NCBI RefSeq assembly: GCF_026914185.1
Contig: NC_070564.1
Location: 2,728,001-2,792,000 of the forward strand
Reading direction: 5' to 3'
Source: Puccinia triticina
Taxonomy: Eukaryota > Basidiomycota > Pucciniomycetes > Pucciniales > Pucciniaceae
DNA length: 64,000 nt
Shown here piece by piece: positions 52,903 to 64,000 of the stretch. Under the pieces are notes generated by a model that saw only the letters and a list, made by a program, of their open reading frames with translations, ran no database searches and was not told where the DNA came from. A program made the translations under genes and the position numbers. Numbering within the stretch: the first letter of the stretch is position 1; the number at the start of each line of letters is the position of its first letter.

Positions 52903-54400
52903 ATGCTGGACGTCAACCTGTACACGCTCAACTTCGTGCGGTCGACAAACGAGCCCGATAAGCTGTTCCTGATCCAGGAATCCACCGGCGAGCCCGTCTA
53001 CTTCCGTCTCCGGGTGCCCGAAGTACGTACCAGTTATGCAGCAGAAAACAAACCCAAACCAACACCATGAACGAGAGATTTGCTAATTTCTGTCTGGGCG
53101 GTGGCACAGGGCAGCGAGACGCGGACGGAGCTATACCATGCGGCCACCCTGGCCCCGCTGGGCGTCTTCCAGCCGCTGTCGTCCAAGCTGAAGCTCATCT
53201 CGCTCGCCAACCCCTCAGCGACGGTGGAGCTGAAGAACTCGGGCTACATCCACTTCGAATGGACCTTCTTCTTCGACGGCCGGCTCAAGTTCTGTTGGCG
53301 CAAGGACATCGTCGGGATGTCTGGCAGCAAGCGTGGATACACCTGCTGGATGGCATGTCCTGCTCATCCATCCTTCCCCCGCCCGCTTGCTCATCGCTTC
53401 CTTTTCTTCCTGTACATATGTGTGTGTAGAGTCGGAAACCGGACCCTGATTACCCGTGTGCCATCTATCGCCCTGGCTCATCGACCGCCCCGCCCTCGTG
53501 CCAATTCCTCGACTTCAACATCCGACGGATCGAGAACCTGCACGACCCACGCGGTAAGCAAGCCTCGTCTCGTGCTCTCCTCTTCAAGCAGACTGTTGAT
53601 GGTGCTCTTCAGCAGGGCTCGAGTTTACGATCATCCTCGCTCTCCTGGGCTTCACGGAAGCGCTCGTCGACCCGGAGCCCTCATCAGTCTCACCGTCTCT
53701 CTCACAGACACAAATCCCGACAGCCACCAATCACGGTCCGATCGTCAGTGCAAATAAGAGCATACTCCGATCACCCGGAGATCGATCTGACTTTTATTGG
53801 GCCCTGTGACAGGAAGCTAACGAGCTCCGTGTGGTCGAGAACAGCTCGACGTCTGAGTCTGAGCTGGTAGCCCAAGGCCACAAGCTATTCGAGGACCCGC
53901 TCTTCCTCTACCTCTCGGTCCATGCGCCCTCGCCCAAGACATTCAAGCAGGCGGTCGCGATCGCCGAGCAGATCAAGCGGGACCGGCTCAAGAGACACGG
54001 CGAGGAGCTCTACCAATACCTTGTCGACGACATCATGACGTCCGTCCCTGCTCTTCCCCCTCCTTTTCCCATCATCCCGCAACTCGGCTAAAACCCATGC
54101 GCCTTGTTTTTTAGCCAAGAAATGTCTACCGGACGGCTCCCCGCCTCGTCAAACGCTTCCAAACCTTCCGATCTGAAAGTCTATCTCTCTCGGACGCCCC
54201 TCGACGAACTCCTGCCCAAGTCGGCCACGCCTTCCAAGACCAACAAGAAGGCCGCCAAAGCTGCCGCCTATCTGCACAAGCCCCGGGTCCCGCCAAAAGA
54301 ACACGCACGAACATCTTCTTTTGCTTCTTCCGCTTCTGCTTCCTCGCCCCACCATTCGTCGCCTTCGCGGTTCATGACCGGCGTCCATCGACGGACCTAA
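52903..54400 (+). CDS. Unrecognised six-exon protein, 375 aa
   Basis: Exons 52903-53022, 53110-53352, 53430-53553, 53616-53743, 53813-54039 and 54115-54400; total 1128 nt, frame kept throughout. The N-terminal part (about residues 1-170) looks beta-rich and starts MLDVNLYTLNFVRSTNEPDK; it includes SGYIHFEWTFFFDGRLKFCWRKDI and KPDPDYPCAIYRPG, reminiscent of the tubby-like DUF6593-type proteins common in basidiomycetes, but this is only an impression. A hydrophobic stretch, LEFTIILALLGFTEALV, follows. The C-terminus is helical and basic (FKQAVAIAEQIKRDRLKRHGEEL), then Lys/Ser/Ala-rich. Intron 2 appears to use a GC donor (GCATGT at 53353), since no GT keeps the frame. A decayed copy of exon 5 lies at 58641-58990. 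Confidence 0.7.
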
Positions 54401-55969
54401 CTTATCTTCCTTCCTCCATACACGCGGGCCTAAATTATCTTCCATTGTCCATATACAAACGTTCATATCACGGACTAATCTGACTGACATCATTTTCCCC
54501 TCTCTTCTTCTCATCATTCCCGATTCCATCTGTGTATTCATGCATCTATTCTGCTGGGTTTATTTGTCCTCTATCCGTTTTTTCCCCCTTGCAATTCGTG
54601 CGTGTGTATTATTTGCTGCATTTGGTATGATTGGTCTGTGTATACATGTACTGTTTTTTATTGGGTTCACCCCATCGCCAGTTTCTCATCCAGATCGAGT
54701 ATCTATCACCAGCACCAGTACATCAGCTCTTATGGCCTTGAAGAATAGCCAGAAGAAGTGGGGCAAGAGATGGGGCTAGACTAGAGCCACGAGCCCAAGA
54801 CCAAGACGAGGCAAGCGAGAAGGACCAGCACTCTGCGCAAGGCCGGCGACCGCTCGCAGATCAACCGGCCCCGACCACGAAGGCAGAAGTACTGGATCTC
54901 TTTGCCAGAGACGTGAGATACTCTCGCCGACGAAGCAATGAAGACTCGCAATGAGCCAGACGAGTTTGCGCATGAGTAGCAGCAGCGGTCGTGGTACGGC
55001 GGAAGCCAGCAGGCGGAGCAGTGTCCCGAGGAGCATCTCCCCGGCCGACGGTCCCCGGCGGGCGAGCAGCCAAGCAGCTGGAAAGGCGCGCCGACGGCTC
55101 CGCCGTCTCAGCTTCTTCGACATCGTCCTCGCCTCCTGCTGCGACGCCTATTCCGCTGCTTGCCCTGCCACCGTCCCCGACCCGGCCCGTCGACGCTCAA
55201 AATACTCGCGCCCAGAACCTTCGGCAATCCCCCGGCGTCTCCTCCTGTCCTCTTCGCCCGCAAACGCTCCAGCACCTGGGGCTGGGTCCTCCATGCCGCC
55301 GCCGCGAGGACCTGGGACCGCTGGAGAGGCTCCTGCGGCGCAAAACTCTCCCGCTTTCGTGGCTACTCTGTTCTCGGTTTCTTGGCGCTATGGACATCCT
55401 TGTCATGTCCTCGAATTCATATCGCTTCCTCTCTAATCCCGACATCACATATAGGCTTGCCAGTGGGGGCACGCCTGGGTTTCATCAAGGTTCCATGATT
55501 GCTGATTCCGTACATCAGCAGTACATGAAAGCCTTCCTAATATCATGGAATGTATCACACTCTTCCTTGCGCATTGACTTAGGCGGAGTTGGCTCCTGGC
55601 TGACCCCCCCCCCCTCAAGCATGAAAATGTGCGAGGTGGGACTTTTCTCTACACGTCAGCGGCTTTGGTTTGAGGTTTGATTGTGTGATTCCTGGGGGTT
55701 GTTTTTATTAATCTATAGAAGAGGAGCATTGGACACGATCGATGGATAATAAAAACTGTAGCTTAGAACGGAAATCAAAGAAGCATTAAGATGGTCAATA
55801 ATGACTTGACTGTTGATAGAAAGGTCACTCAGAAAACGATGGAAAAGTTGAAATTTGAAGGCTACTAGTGTGTTGAGATGGTCTCATGAGAGAAGTGTGA
55901 AGACGATGTGATTTGAGGGAAACAATCTGGAATTCTGACCAGGATGTGAAAAATTAAGACTCTTCATTC
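54401..55969. other. Intergenic; one doubtful plus-strand ORF at 54951-55436
   Basis: The 161-codon frame opens MSQTSLRMSSSSGRGTAEAS and is Ser/Arg/Pro-rich in GC-rich DNA, with competing frames on both strands, so coding status is doubtful. From about 55480 onward the sequence resembles 59250-59700, marking the left part of the duplicated block. 54401-55470 has no counterpart in the second copy. Confidence 0.4.
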
Positions 55970-57616
55970 TCATTGCCAATAACGCCGGAATTCTGCTGCT
56001 GCCATACGCAACTTGAATTTTATAGAGCTGTAATCATAGGGAAGAATTGCATTAGAAGGAAGGTCATCTGGTTTCAATTCCAAAACCTTATCTGCAAAAT
56101 CCCAAGAGAGGACACTATTGAAATGGCATTCTAATTTATTTGACAAAGCATAGTTTGTGACCATGATATCTAGATAATGCTTCATAAAATCTGAATCCAG
56201 ATGTTCCAATCTTTCTCTGTTATATTCCCAGAAGGGCCCAACATCAACTAAATTGTTATTGAGGAGCTGCTTTGTACTGGTCTTAGAATATCTCAGAGTT
56301 TGGGCTAGGTTGAATGAAGTGTAAACTCTTGCATGTTTCACTATTACATCTGACATCTCCTTGAAATGTCTGGGCTCAAAGTCTACATCATTTGAAATTC
56401 TACTTATTATTCCAGGACATAATTTTGTTTCAACAAAATCCAAGAGATCACAAATAGTGAAAATGAACTGCTTTCTATGGACTTCATGAATGCCTGGCAA
56501 TATCTTTGAGTCAATAATTTTTGTGAGGAGATTCATGATTTTCTTTGTATCTTCCCCAAATTCTTTATCATCCTGTAATAGTATTGCTGAATCAATGGGC
56601 AATTCAGTGATATTTTCCAAATAGGTCAATTTATGTAACTCTTGAAGCTTTTCTGCATATTTTTTGCTTGACAATGAATTCACAATGGCCTCCCATTCTG
56701 GAAAATGTTGAAATTCATTATGTTGATTACCACAAAAAATTATATGTGCTATGTTGACCTCCAACCTGAACCTTTCTAATTCCTTTTTTTTCATATCTGT
56801 TGGGGATTTACAAAACTACTGATAATAAGAAAATTTCCTTATTTTCATTGCAAAGATAAACTCAAACTCACTTCTGAAAAACTCAAATCCAAATGGCCAT
56901 AGCCAATCTTGTGTGATATGATCATCAAAAGACAATATATCATATATTCCTATTTCGGTATATAAATTTCTGAGCCCTGAAAATACAGCCTTCTTAAGGA
57001 TTTCATCATCCTTGAAAAGATCCTGCAAATTTTCCTTGTTGATGAAACCATTTTTGAAGAGGAAATCAACAATCTTGAATGCATAAACCAGAATGCTGTG
57101 CTCTTGAAATTCAGATGGCCCTAATCTTGATTTCAATTGATTGTAATCCAGTTTATAAGAGAAAATTAGATCCTTGATTTCTTCCACATATGAAATTGCT
57201 GATGATCTCCATGTGCTTTTAGCAATTTGGTGAAAAAAATCAATGGGAAAACCTTCTAGCAATTTTTCTAATCCACTGTCTTGATTTTCTTTGAGGAGAG
57301 CTGCCAGATGTTCAAAATCTGAATTTGGTGTGTTTATTCCCCCAAGCTCAAAAAGTCTCAACTGTTTAAAAACACCAATTTTTTGTTTAGATTCTTCAAT
57401 AAAAGTGATTGCTTTTGAAAAATGATTCTTTTCCTCTTCTTGCAGATGTTTTATTATATGTTCAAACCAATCAAAATGTTTTGTGAGCTCTTTTGAATCA
57501 TTGTGAAACAACATCAACTTGTCTGAAAGTGTCAAATGAATGAACAAATCATCAGAGACTGTTAACCTAATTATAAAATTCAGTTCAGACAAAGAAATGA
57601 ATTGACTTGCCTTCAT
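55970..57616 (-). CDS. Unrecognised 523-aa protein, two exons
   Basis: Exons 57616-56872 and 56796-55970 with a 75-bp GT-AG intron; the joined length is 1572 nt. The protein is predominantly helical and charged, rich in Phe, Leu, Lys and Glu, with no signal peptide, transmembrane segment or catalytic motif seen. Landmarks: LTKHFDWFEHIIKHL, WPFGFEFFRS at the exon border, FGEDTKKIMNLL, LLDFVETKLCPGIISRIS, LPYDYSS. Two related relics exist in this window (35640-36540 plus, 59712-61383 minus), so it belongs to a multicopy family, probably lineage-specific. The N-terminus is uncertain: the paralogue has a short upstream exon ending at a GTAAGT donor, and the matching site here reads GCAAGT at about 57609, so an alternative first exon is possible. 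Confidence 0.7.
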
Positions 57617-58640
57617 TTTCTCTCCATTTTTCCCTAATCTCCAAACCTAGAGAGGAGCACCAGATTCAGTATGCAAGTTGGCCTACGCTATTAGTTGAAT
57701 ACAGAGCTAACGTTGTTCCTTGGTGAACGGCTGCTGGGGGAGATAACCTTGTTTTAAGTACTTGGGCCACAAATCTTGTTGTTGTTCATTTCTGGGCAGT
57801 CCTAGAGCCAAGTTCAGAAAGTAATAGATTACCAAAGTGCATTGATTTCAAGATTACAAAAGTTTAGTCACCATCTTTCCATTCTTTTCCTATATCCACA
57901 CCTAAAAAATTGGATGAATTTCAGCCTCATAATTCCATTCTTAAGGTATCATTATGAGGCGCTAAATGGAAAACTAACGTGGTTTCTTGGTCACAGGCTG
58001 ACTTAGGGCATGCCTTAATCTTACGTCTTGCGAGCGAGATGCTTGGAGAGGGTCATTTAAAGGATTATCTGAAAGTATTTGATATACTTTAGTTGCTTTG
58101 ATCTGATCTTTATAAAGATCTCGGACGTGTGGAATTGCTGTGGATTTTTTTGTGAGGTGGGGAAGCAATGGTCAACGTTGCCATCATAAGTAGGGCGCAA
58201 TCAGTTATATGATGGTGAGGCAATCCATGAAGCAAAGAATCTTACCGCAGAGTTTATATTCCTCCCTAACTCTTTTGAGCGTCCTGTGTGGTTCCATTGC
58301 CAAGCTCCAAGGAACTGAGATGAGCCATGTGGCTACAGACAGAAGTTGGAATAACATTCTACAGGAAAAAATGAAGGGAGTCTGAGGTCACATCCATTTG
58401 CACCAGGCTTCCTCGAACTAGAAAAATGTCCCCACTACTCCACATCAGTGACACAGAGTGTGTGGACGATTCCCAAGCACATCCACAGAATGAAACTCGC
58501 TGTTGCTGGCTTGAACCTGCTTGACCGGGCTCGATGAAGGATATCTTGACCAAGTATGTTCATCAGACTGCGTTAGGGAATTTGTAGAAGGTTTGCAGGA
58601 GCCTTCGGTGTCCAATTAGTTAGGGAACTCAACACGTTCC
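57617..58640. other. Upstream flank of the 523-aa gene, part of a tandem duplication
   Basis: 57960-58190 and 58240-58540 align with 61730-61940 and 61985-62290. No separate gene recognised. Confidence 0.6.
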
Positions 58641-58990
58641 TACTCGAGACTGATCTGACGTTTTTTTGTCACTGTGTCAAAAAGCCAATTCAAAACCCGA
58701 GTGGCCAAGAACAGCCTAACATCTGTCCTAGCCCAAGGCCACAAGTTGCTTGAGGACCCCCGTTCCTCTTCCTACCTGTGGGTCCATGCGCCCTCGGCGC
58801 CCCTTGCCCCAGACATTGAAGCAGGCCGTCGCCGTCGCTGAGCAGGTCAAGCGGGAACGCCTCAAGAGACATGGCGAGGAGCTCTCCCAATAACTTGCCA
58901 GCGATACCTATGACGTCCTTCCGTCTCCTTTCTATCAGCCGGCCATGTTGCGCTGATCGTCTTATGGTTTTCTAGCCAAGAGGTGCATCT
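58641..58990 (+). pseudogene. Relic of exon 5 of the 375-aa gene
   Basis: Follows the sequence of 53790-54125: intron end, then TCTGTCCTAGCCCAAGGCCA, AAGCAGG, GAGCAGGTCAAGCGGGA and AGACATGGCGAGGAGCTC, up to the next intron with its TCTAG acceptor. Small indels and a TAA break the frame. Exons 1-4 and the body of exon 6 are missing. Confidence 0.8.
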
Positions 58991-59711
58991 CAAGTACCCA
59001 AAAAACCTGATATAATTTCCCCTCCCCCCCCCGCCGACAAAACACAATTTACCCATCTCCTTGAGAGCAGAGTCTGCTGGGTTTGGGCCGAGTGTTAGCA
59101 TTGAATATTCAGCTACTAGATTAAAAAAATTGTAATCTACTTTGGTGTTGTCTAATTTCCTCTCCAGTAACAACTGCTGACCAGGATTCTCCACAGGTCT
59201 GGTCTTTTGGCTCTCAATTGCTGTACCTGAATTCATGCAAGGGATTCTATGATTTTTCCAGCCTTGTGGGTCCTTGGACTGCGGACATGGGTTGCTTTTC
59301 TTACCATGCGCCACAGCTGATTCAGATCACGGCACTGGCAGCCACCTCACTTGATGAGAGTGGTGCTTGTCAGCTAGGTCTGTATTCTTACAGAACCAAC
59401 CTAGTATTTTACCTGAGGCTACAGGTCCACATGGTAAAGGCTTTTGTTTGGAGTTTTTTTGTGAATTCCTGGGGGTTGTTTCTCATCATAATCATTTTAG
59501 CTCAGAATAGAAATCAAAGAAGAATTTAAACATGTAATTGAAGGTAATAAATATATTATAGATAGAAAGTTCACTATGAGAACCTCATTTAAGTTTGAAT
59601 GTGTGGAGAACATGGGGCTTGAAGGTGAAAAGGGGAAAGTATGTTTGATGAATATGAGAAATGTGTGGGGAGGAAGAAAATCTATATTTCCCACATGGTT
59701 TTCTTATAAGA
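58991..59711. other. Intergenic, right part matches 55480-55960
   Basis: Includes the shared ATTCCTGGGGGTTGTTT (about 59466 versus 55689). No gene recognised. Confidence 0.5.
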
Positions 59712-62300
59712 TCAGTATATGAAAAATGAATTATGCTTATTCCTTATCAACCTATAACGCCGGGCCTCTGCTTTTGCCACACTTGACCAAAAATTTTTAG
59801 AGTTGTATTCATAGGGAAGAATCCCATTAGAAGGAAGACTTTCAGGTTTTAAATCCAAAATCTTAACTGGGAAATTTAAAGAGATTACCCAATTGAACTC
59901 CCCTTCTAATTTCTTTGACAAAGCATGATTTTGATCCAGGGTTTCTGAGTAATTTTCCATAAAGTCTGAATGCATACTTTCTAATCTGGCTCTGTAATAC
60001 TCCCAGAAGGGCTCAAGATCAACTAAGTGATTGTTGAGGAGTTGCTTTGTACTGGTATTGGAATATTTCAATTTTCCAGCTACCATGAATGAGCTAGAAA
60101 ATCTTGAAAATTTCAATATCAAATCAATTGTCTCCTTGAAATATCTGGGGTTAAATTCTAACTCCTTTGAAATTCTACTCATTATTCCAGGACATAACTT
60201 TTTTTCAATGAAATCCAAGAGATCACAAATAGTGATGATGAACTGGTTTTTGATGGTTTTATGACTGTAATATGATGTTGATAAGTCAAGAGCTATTATG
60301 AGGAGATTCATCAGGTTCTTGACATCTTCCCCAAATTCTTGATCATCCTTGATTCTTGAATCAATGTGAAATCCAGAATGGATTGATTCTTGAAGCTTGT
60401 TGATATATTTGTTGCTTGAAAGTGAACTCAAAATGGCCTCCCATTCTGCAGAATTTTGAAATTTGCTATATTGGTTACCATAGAAAGTTATATTGGCTAT
60501 CTTTCCCTCCAGAATGAATCTTTCTAACTCTTCTTTGTTGATTTCTGTTGGTTAGGTACAAATAATTCATAATTAGGAAGAAAACTTCTTCATTTTCATT
60601 GTGCACATAAACCACAAAGACTCACTTCTGAAAAACTCAAAACCAAATGGCCATAGCCAATCTTTTTTGACATGATCATCAAAAATGAACAAATCATACA
60701 TTGTGAATCCTGCTTCATTATGGAGATTTCTGAGTGCTGAAAAAATTGCCTTCTTGAGGATATCATCATCTTCAAAAAGATCATGCAAGTCTGCCTCATT
60801 GATGAAACCATTCTTGAAGAGGAAATCAATAATTTTGAATGCATAAAGTAAAATAATCTGCTCCTGCAATTTAGATGGCCTTAATTTTCTTTTCAATTGA
60901 TTATAATCCAGTTTATAACAACCAATGAGATTCTTGATTTCTTACACATATGAAAGTGCTGATGATCTCCATGTACTTTTAGCAATTTGGTGCACAAAAT
61001 CAATGGGGAAACCTTCTAGCCATTTTTCCAATCCACTGTCTTGGTGTTCTTTGAGGAGAGCTGCCACATGCTCCAATTCTGCATTTGGTATTACAATTCC
61101 CCCAAGTTCAAAAAGTCTCAACTGCTTGAAAAAATTTATTTTTTCTTTAGATTCTTCAATAAAAGTGATTGCCTTTGAGAAATAAGTTTTTTCCTGTTAA
61201 GTGCCGTATTATTCTTGTAAGCCAATCCCAGTGTTTTGTGAGCTCTTTTGAATCATTGTGGAACAACATCAACTTGGCTGGAAGTTTTTTTTTTTTTTTA
61301 AAAAAAAAACAAGAATGTTATCCCAATGATAAATTGTAGTTCACCCAAAGAAAATGATTTACTTACCTGAATTTCCTTTCCATTTTTTTTTAATATCCAC
61401 ACCTGTACAGGAGCATCAGATAAGTCCCAAAGTTGAACCGCACTAGTAGTTACAGAACTAATGTTGGTTCTTGGTGAAAGGCCGCTTTGGGAGATACCCT
61501 TGTTTTAAATACTTTGACCAAAGATCTTGTTCTTGTTCATTCTGGGTTTGTGCTAGTGCCAATTCCGTGAATTAATAGATTACCATATCAGTGTGTTGAT
61601 TCCAAAATTTAAAAAGAAAAAAAATAGTCACCATTGTTCCAATTTTGTCCTATCTCCAGACCTGAAAAAGTGGATCACTTTCAGCCTCAAAATTGTTTTC
61701 AGAATCTTTTATTACCAGGCAGTGAATGGACAACTAACGCGTTTCCTTGGTGACAGACTGACTTGGGGCGTCCCGTAATGTGAAGCGTTGCAAGCGGGAT
61801 GCTTGGATTGAGTGATCCACAGTATCCTCCGAAGGTCTTCGACATACTCGAGTTGCTCTGGTCTGATCTTTATCGAGATGACGGACTTGCGGAATTGCTG
61901 CGGATATTTATTGTGAGGTGGGGAAGCAATGGTCAGTTTGCATAATAAAATTGAGCGCAATATGACGAATCCATGAAGAAGCTCCTACCGCAGAGCTTAT
62001 ATTTCTCCCTAACTCGTTTGAGTGTCCTGTGTGGTTCCATTTCCAAGCTCCCATGAACTGACATGAGCCATATAGCTACAGCCAGAAGTTGGAATAACAT
62101 TTTGCTGGAAAAAATGAAGGGAATCCGCGGTCACATCCATTGGCTGGCAAACTTATCATGCCCAAACACATAGGCTTCCGTGAACTTGAAACGTCTCCAT
62201 GTCACTCATAAAAATCATCACAGAGCGTGTGTGGACGATTCCCAAGCACGTCCGCTCAATGAAACTCACTGTCGCCGGCCTGACCCTGCTTGACCGGGCT
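59250..62300. repeat. Second copy of a tandem segmental duplication
   Basis: Collinear with about 55480-58560 at an offset of about 3.74-3.78 kb. Anchors: 55689/59470, 55970/59712, 57616/about 61375, 58250/61990. The upstream exon 5 relic at 58641 has an offset of about 4.86 kb because 54401-55470 lacks a counterpart. Confidence 0.8.
59712..61383 (-). pseudogene. Broken tandem paralogue of the 523-aa gene
   Basis: The exon 2 part (60431-59712) and exon 1 C-terminal part (60896-60573) are open and similar to the neighbour (LLDFIEKKLCPGIMSRIS, WPFGFEFFRS). The exon 1 N-terminal part is broken by a TAA near 60945 where the neighbour has Glu, by a frame change near 61195 (TTAACAGG), and by T/A homopolymer runs at 61288-61310. 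A short start exon ATG...TTCAG with a GTAAGT donor is visible at 61383-61367. Confidence 0.8.
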
Positions 62301-62749
62301 AGCCTCGATGCAGCGAGGTTGCATCAGCCACCTCGGCTCGACTTAGAGCAGCGCCATTTGTAACTGAGTCCGTCGCGGTTGCGTGTTTTGTGTGCTTTTA
62401 TGTGTCTACACTTTGTGTCTCAAAAATTCGATGTAACTCAAACGAAGCTCTGTATTTGACGTTTGTAAAGTGAGAGTCAGGCCTTCGTTCTTGCACCCCA
62501 AGTTTTGCCGGCACACATTATTGTGCGATGAGAACACCTTAGCCCGAGGACTGATTGTATAAATTTGCCAGGTTTCGTCAGCCTCGCATCAAAAACACAC
62601 CGAAACGAAGATGTCAGAGCTGCTCTTGCATTTACAGTAAATAGATAAAGTATTTCAAGCTGCGTAAACATATATTTCGTTATTGCAATTTACTAGAGCA
62701 AGTCAGTTCTTCCACCGGAATCAAAAGATCAATAATAGTCATGAAGTGA
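61384..62749. other. Intergenic, partly duplicated flank, 3' side of the JmjC gene
   Basis: Left part duplicates 57620-58560. 62330-62749 is unassigned and probably includes the JmjC gene 3' UTR. Confidence 0.5.
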
Positions 62750-64000
62750 TCAGAACCACATCGAGAGATTGATAGAAGGCGTTAGACTTTTCATACTATG
62801 CCACCATCTGCCGAGAGAAAAAGAGCACATAAGAAGCACAGAAGATCAGAGGGACAATACAAAAATAACGAGTTTTAGCCAGAGGTCGAGAGACTTACCC
62901 GGGTGGCATCACTAGCATATCCCCTTCGTCGAGAATAATTTGGAGGGCCTCGGGCATGACCTTATCCACGAAGTGTGGAAAGCGGTGCCGGAATTCTCCC
63001 AGACGATCTTTCTCAACCGAGCCAAACACATCGACTTGGGAAGTGTTTGTCATATAGTTTGCTTGAAGGGTGTCTCTATCTTGAGCTTCTTCCAGGTGGT
63101 CGGAATCTTGGTCGCCAGTAGGAGTACCATAGGGGTACATCTCAGTCGTGAACTTGCGATCGGCTACCCAGACGTACTTGCGGCCGGCAATTTGAGCTGT
63201 TCATACCTTTTGAGCCAGTCAGGTTCAGCCCACATTTCTGTCTGATATGTGTCTAGAATAATGATGTGATAAATGGGATACCATAGCAGTTGTAGTAAGG
63301 ATCAACATGCGCCGGGCTGACAGTCCCAGCTGGGCCCAACCAGACATTCAAAATCACTCCATCCTCTACATCGGGTCTCGGCCGATCGTGCGGTGGCAGA
63401 TCACAGTATACGTATTCAGGAAGTTCGATATCGTCTTTCAACTGGGGGAACTGATTGAACACGTTATATTGTGCGAGGTAGACCAATCGATCGGGATCGC
63501 AGTCATTCAATTGATTCAAGAAATCCCCCCATGACATGATTGTCTGACTCCAATCTTCCTCGGCGTACGTCTTCCCCACTTCCACTGGAACCACTCTGCC
63601 GGGACCAGCGACGGCTTTCAAGTAGTCAATACTTTGCCAGCGGTTAGTCGACAATGCCTTCCAGTCTTTGCAGTATCCTTTGATCACGAATGGGGAGTTG
63701 TGAGTAGATTTAACGAAGGCTTCAGTGCTTGGAGCGATGATAAATGTGGGCATGGGATTGATCACGATCGGTGTAGAGACTGGATTCGACCCTTCGGAGG
63801 TTTTTCGCCTTTTTTCGGGCCGCACGTCCGCTTCTTGAGGGTCTCCAGATGGTTTGATACAATCTGTTTGGATCGATCCGATCAGGAAGAAGATGGCGGC
63901 ACGACGACCTCTTCCGGGCGCGCCAGAAATGATCAAGGCCATGTCCAACAGTCTGATCATCTCCATCCAATCGATTGCATCGTTGCCATTTCCTGAGCCT
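62750..64000 (-). CDS. JmjC-domain oxygenase, JMJD5/KDM8-like (5' end outside window)
   Basis: Exons >64000-63282, 63196-62899 and 62807-62750, with introns of 85 and 91 bp. The frame is open to the window end (NGNDAIDWMEMIRLLDM...), so the start lies beyond. Landmarks in order: ALIISGAPGRGRR (helical N-terminal region), FVIKGYCKDWKAL, DYLKAVAGPGRVVPVEVG, YLAQYNVFNQFPQLKDDI, VILNVWLGPAGTVSPAHVDPYYN with the Fe(II) ligands His and Asp (HVD), GRKYVWVA, MYPYG, NTSQVDVF, and the ending GDMLVMPPGWWHSMKSL with the distal iron-binding His. This fits the JMJD5 group of 2-oxoglutarate- and Fe(II)-dependent protein hydroxylases/putative demethylases. The substrate is unknown here. Confidence 0.9.

Noticed and set aside
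58862..59314. Minus-strand open frame of 150 codons
   Set aside because: Overlaps the exon 5 relic in antisense and has no family resemblance.

Overview
The window looks like fungal nuclear DNA from a transposon-rich basidiomycete, most plausibly a rust fungus (Pucciniales). Host genes have short GT-AG introns of about 55-110 bp, genes sit in islands between long repeat tracts, and there are lineage-specific multicopy protein families and small secreted proteins. The rust assignment is an inference from style and was not tested by a search.

Layout. 1-2500: 3' half of a decayed Ty3/gypsy chromovirus. 3752-6979 (-): an unrecognised protein of about 1075 aa with two tandem copies of a roughly 245-residue domain. 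8481-26438: a three-level nest. The outer shell is a TIR element with TTA duplications. Its interior is an array of short palindromes. Into this have jumped a 14.7-kb gypsy element (8756-23471) and a 2.2-kb non-autonomous LTR element (24212-26380). The gypsy element carries extra cargo between pol and its 3' LTR: an antisense, intron-bearing host-like gene and a 46-bp hairpin minisatellite.

27585-30515 (-): a five-exon Ste20/GCK kinase. 31078-36540: hairpin repeats, a KEX1-like carboxypeptidase relic split by a TIR element, a GLTP-like relic, a Helitron-type terminus and a relic of a local gene family. 37400-44700: repeats, including further hairpin minisatellites, a hAT-like element with an 8-bp duplication, and a chain of distinct stem-loops. 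42731-52115: four paralogues of a small secreted protein gene (one dead), two of them in a nearly perfect 784-bp inverted repeat, plus an FBXO31-like relic. 52903-62300: a six-exon unknown gene and a 523-aa unknown gene, then a degenerate tandem copy of the block. 62750-64000 (-): a JMJD5/KDM8-type JmjC gene running off the window.

The recurring unexplained theme is at least four unrelated minisatellite families built the same way: units of about 44-48 bp (longer and irregular in one family), each a long-arm inverted repeat. Two of them lie inside TIR elements and one inside a retrotransposon. The secreted-protein cluster, whose exons 2 and 3 both begin with the motif KPHAxNQLAC, is the best candidate for an undescribed host function.
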